A stretch of 9,333 bases of DNA from an uncultured Collinsella sp. (GTDB taxonomy: Bacteria; Actinomycetota; Coriobacteriia; Coriobacteriales; Coriobacteriaceae). Made by a program: the position numbers and the translations under genes. This document shows positions 7,485 through 9,333 of this stretch, piece by piece (position 1 is the stretch's first letter; each line of letters starts with the position of its first letter). The DNA is taken from positions 1 through 9,333 of the forward strand of contig CAAFMM010000340.1 of assembly GCA_900764025.1 (NCBI GenBank), in the 5' to 3' direction. The notes under the pieces are model-generated. The model saw nothing but the letters and a program-made list of their open reading frames with translations. It searched no databases and was not told where the DNA came from.

Positions 7485-7507
7485 GGGATGGTTAAACGTT
7501 TTATCCC
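7485..7507. promoter_or_regulatory. LacI-type operator candidate upstream of the 96-residue gene
   Basis: A 23-bp imperfect palindrome with perfect centre AAACGTTT (7494-7501) and outer arms GGGAT (7485-7489) and ATCCC (7503-7507). Palindromes centred on a CG step flanked by AAA/TTT are typical of LacI/GalR-family operators. It lies 148 bases before the ORF start. Which protein binds is unknown; a LacI-family gene is present at the left edge of the window but is over 7 kb away. Confidence 0.45.
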
Positions 7508-7559
7508 GTCTACCCTGCGGTTTTTTACCACTTGCCTAAATGATGCGCGCATAAGCTCT

Positions 7560-7595
7560 GATAAAGGTTTTACTAAAGGAGCACCAACGTTTATC
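7560..7595 (+). other. Leader hairpin of the 96-residue gene
   Basis: GATAAAGGTT (7560-7569) pairs with AACGTTTATC (7586-7595) in nine of ten positions around a 16-base loop containing AAAGGAG. The AACGTTTATC arm also resembles AAACGTTTTATC in the upstream palindrome, so this could instead be further operator half-sites. A second small stem, GCGCC/GGCGC (7599-7603 and 7609-7613), comes just before the RBS. Confidence 0.35.
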
Positions 7596-7632
7596 AACGC
7601 GCCATGGTGGCGCCGGGCCAGGAGGTAACATC

Positions 7633-7923
7633 ATGTTCCAGGCTGGAGATGTCGTCGAGACCGACTTCGAAGGATTTCTGAAGCTGCTGCGTTCCAAGAC
7701 GCGCGCTTTCGTGTCAATCAACGATCACGAGTACTACATCACGCACACCGATGGCTATTGGCGTGTTCAGGATTGCGAGGCCCTCAACGATAAGGGCCAC
7801 TTTACTGACTGCTCCGAGCTGGTCAACACGGTCTGCGAGGTTGTCGAACTGCCGTGGATCTGCGGCAAGAGCCTGCACGACAGCTTCTCGGGCGCCACGG
7901 TCTACGAGGCCGTCGCTGCTTAA
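7633..7923 (+). CDS. Uncharacterised 96-residue soluble protein
   Basis: I do not recognise this protein. It is acidic, has no signal peptide or membrane segment, and looks like one compact alpha/beta domain: MFQAGDVVETDFEGFLKLLR, then a beta-rich middle (AFVSINDHEYYITHTDGYWR) and a helical end. Four cysteines (48, 60, 68 and 77) are spaced unlike a classic zinc finger, but CEALND, FTDC, NTVCEV and WICGK could supply metal or disulfide sites. The RBS AGGAGGT (7619-7625) is near-perfect at 7 bases, and a strong terminator follows 26 bases after the stop, so this is a well-expressed single-gene unit. Codon use is GC-rich like its neighbours, which argues against a chance ORF. A 290-base region upstream holds palindromes and a leader hairpin. 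Confidence 0.85.
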   Translation: MFQAGDVVETDFEGFLKLLRSKTRAFVSINDHEYYITHTDGYWRVQDCEALNDKGHFTDCSELVNTVCEVVELPWICGKSLHDSFSGATVYEAVAA

Positions 7924-7949
7924 CAGCCAACACTCGATATTCTCTCGCA

Positions 7950-7986
7950 ACCGCCGGCGCCGCCCCCGCGCCGGCGGTCTTTTTTG
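7950..7986 (+). terminator. Intrinsic terminator of the 96-residue gene
   Basis: ACCGCCGGCGC (7950-7960) and GCGCCGGCGGT (7968-7978) form a perfect 11-bp GC-rich stem with a 7-base loop, followed by TCTTTTTT. Confidence 0.93.
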
Positions 7987-8027
7987 TCGATATGCTTATG
8001 TAGAGCCGACCATAGACAACGAGCTTA

Positions 8028-8056
8028 TTGACGATAGTCAAAACTCGGACTAATGT
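8028..8056 (+). promoter_or_regulatory. Putative promoter of the MarR-ABC operon
   Basis: TTGACG (8028-8033, five of six to consensus) is 17 bases from TAATGT (8051-8056, a weak -10). The first operator-like repeat fills the spacer between them, so a bound repressor would block RNA polymerase. Confidence 0.5.
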
Positions 8057-8086
8057 AGAGATATGAATTGGTCAAAACTCGGACTA
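8037..8086 (+). repeat. Two identical 16-bp operator-like direct repeats
   Basis: GTCAAAACTCGGACTA occurs exactly at 8037-8052 and 8071-8086, 34 bases apart. Each also has dyad symmetry: TAGTC (8035-8039) faces GACTA (8048-8052) in the first, and the second has TGGTC facing GACTA. They lie between the -35 and -10 and just downstream of the expected transcription start. This is the usual layout of MarR autorepressor sites, and the MarR gene begins 5 bases after the second copy. Confidence 0.7.
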
Positions 8087-8090
8087 TCGA

Positions 8091-8603
8091 ATGGCGGGAG
8101 AGATGAATAGTACAGTTAGCCTGGTCGATTTCGACCGGATGCTCAACGGGCTTGTCCGTATCTATTCGGAGTTCGCACGCACCTGCGGTCTTTCGGACTG
8201 CGCCTACTGGATGCTCGTCGACACGAGTGCAGCGGGCGGAAGCGTTGCCGTGAGTCGGCTGACGAGTGAATGGTTCTACAGCAAACAGACCATCAATTCG
8301 GCGATTAAGACGCTTAGGGCGCGAGGGCTTGCGACGTTGGAGTTTGCCGAGGGCAGTCGTAAGAACAAGGTTGTACGACTGACCGAAGAAGGCATGCGGT
8401 TTGCCAAGCGCTACGCGTTGCCGGCGCAAAAAGCCGAGCAACAGGCATTCGAAGCGCTCGAGCCGTGGGAACAGCGCGAGATCATGCGCTTGGTCGGTAA
8501 GTTCTCCCATGTTCTTAACGAAGAGTGCGAGGCATTTAAACGGCAAGTGGCCGCCGAGAACGAGACTGACGATAAGGGCGAGGGGGACGCATGCGACTCT
8601 TAA
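8091..8603 (+). CDS. MarR-family transcriptional regulator
   Basis: 170 residues from the first ATG. A winged helix-turn-helix spans about 37-102: VAVSRLTSEWFYSKQTINSA contains the recognition helix, RARGLATLE follows, and the wing is AEGSRKNKVVRLTEEG (86-101). N- and C-terminal helices would form the dimer interface. MarR proteins repress their own operon and release DNA on binding small, often aromatic or toxic compounds. The start is uncertain: ATG at 8091 has no good RBS, while ATG at 8103 has GGGAG only 2 bases before it; the difference is four residues. The gene overlaps the ABC transporter gene by 13 bases, indicating translational coupling. The acidic C-terminal tail (NETDDKGEGDACDS) is probably disordered. 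Confidence 0.92.
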   Translation: MAGEMNSTVSLVDFDRMLNGLVRIYSEFARTCGLSDCAYWMLVDTSAAGGSVAVSRLTSEWFYSKQTINSAIKTLRARGLATLEFAEGSRKNKVVRLTEEGMRFAKRYALPAQKAEQQAFEALEPWEQREIMRLVGKFSHVLNEECEAFKRQVAAENETDDKGEGDACDS

Positions 8604-9333
8604 TGAGGTTTATGAGGCCGTACCGCGGGCTGATTGCGGTGACGCTGTTTGCGGTGCTGATAGATAACGTCGGTACGCTGTTGGTTCCTACGATGCTGGC
8701 GAACATGGTCAACACCGGTATTACCACGGGCGATGTCGACTATATATTACGCAACGGCCTGTACATGCTTATCGCGACCGGCATGGCCAGCGGCGGCACG
8801 GTGCTGGGCTGCTATCTTTCGGCGCGCCTGGCCGCCAACGTGGCCTGCGATATCCGCAATGCCGTGTACGACAAGTCGCTCGAGCTGTCCGCCAGCGACT
8901 TTGAGCGCTTTGGCACGGGTTCGATGATCACGCGCTCGCTCAACGACATCAACGTGATTCAGCAAGCTGTCCTTCAGACGATTCAGTTGGTGCTGCCGGT
9001 GCCGTTCTTGGCCGTGGCAGGCATCATTTTTGCTTGGTTCATCGATCCCGCCATGGGCACGCTGCTGGGCGTGGTCGTTGCGATCGTGCTGGTGGCGGCG
9101 GTCTTTACCGTTGCCAACGCCGCGCCGATTTTTATGCGCCTGCAAAGCTTTATCGACCGCATGAACGTGGTGCTGCGCGAGAACATCGTGGGCGTGCGCG
9201 TCATCCGCGCATTTAACAAGGAGCGCCACGAGGAGCAGCGCCTGGACGAGGTGTTTAGCGATTACGCGGCCAACGCCATCAGGGTTAACCACCTGTTTGT
9301 GGGTCTCGACAGCTCCAGCTTCTTTTTGATGAA
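8591..9333 (+). CDS. ABC exporter half-transporter, membrane domain (cut by window edge)
   Basis: 247 codons are visible with no stop before the edge. This is the type-1 ABC exporter transmembrane domain: hydrophobic segments at about 14-36, 58-78, 133-151 and 156-176, and the cytoplasmic loop motifs FERFGTGSMITRSLNDI (about 105-121) and MNVVLRENIVGVRVIRAFNKE (about 190-210), both family hallmarks. The ATP-binding domain should lie to the right of the window. RBS AGGGGGA (8581-8587) precedes ATG at 8591, which lies inside the end of the MarR gene. MarR plus ABC exporter operons usually carry two half-transporters forming a heterodimeric drug or peptide exporter; a second subunit next door is expected but not seen here. 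Confidence 0.93.
   Translation, partial: MRLLMRFMRPYRGLIAVTLFAVLIDNVGTLLVPTMLANMVNTGITTGDVDYILRNGLYMLIATGMASGGTVLGCYLSARLAANVACDIRNAVYDKSLELSASDFERFGTGSMITRSLNDINVIQQAVLQTIQLVLPVPFLAVAGIIFAWFIDPAMGTLLGVVVAIVLVAAVFTVANAAPIFMRLQSFIDRMNVVLRENIVGVRVIRAFNKERHEEQRLDEVFSDYAANAIRVNHLFVGLDSSSFFLM

Noticed and set aside
8063..8110. A 15-codon upstream frame (MNWSKLGLSNGGRDE) overlapping the MarR start, as a leader peptide
   Set aside because: No RBS, no amino-acid run that suggests attenuation, and its sequence is dictated by the operator-like repeat.

Overview
The window looks like a piece of the chromosome of a high-GC Gram-positive gut actinobacterium of the class Coriobacteriia, most likely Collinsella or a close relative. 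This is an inference from the GC-rich codon use, the gene families, and short GGGACAGG-containing hairpin repeats that I associate with Collinsella; it has not been checked by a search. I see no rRNA, tRNA, CRISPR array, insertion sequence or phage gene.

Layout. The left edge cuts a LacI-family regulator gene on the minus strand (ends at 421). A 312-bp divergent region follows, holding two 35-nt hairpin repeats and promoter/operator-like palindromes, and then glmS (734-2581), which ends in a strong intrinsic terminator. A third 35-nt hairpin lies exactly at the stop codon of a convergent GntR/FCD regulator (minus strand, 2698 to 3399 or 3429). Divergent from that regulator is a YeiH-type membrane transporter gene (3593-4627). 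A 259-bp spacer rich in inverted repeats leads to a Fis-type regulator (4887-6104) whose AAA+ module has lost the residues needed for ATP hydrolysis and sigma-54 contact. Next come an unrecognised single-pass membrane protein (6189-6764), a fourth 35-nt hairpin between convergent genes, and a small nitroreductase (minus strand, 6820-7341). A 96-residue orphan gene (7633-7923) has its own long leader, LacI-like palindrome, strong RBS and terminator. The right end is a MarR-ABC exporter operon (8091 onward, truncated at the edge) with two copies of a 16-bp operator-like repeat at its promoter.

How the parts fit. glmS is housekeeping: it commits fructose-6-phosphate to amino-sugar and cell-wall synthesis. 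The YeiH transporter is flanked by two regulators (one divergent GntR, one downstream Fis-type), so it may be under dual control by small metabolites. The MarR-ABC pair is a classic self-repressed efflux arrangement.

The most unusual signal is not a protein. Four elements share an exact 11-bp stem, 13-nt loop, 11-bp stem geometry. Three different stem sequences keep their pairing while the loop keeps RGGGAC (RGGGACAGG in three of the four). They sit in intergenic or stop-codon positions.
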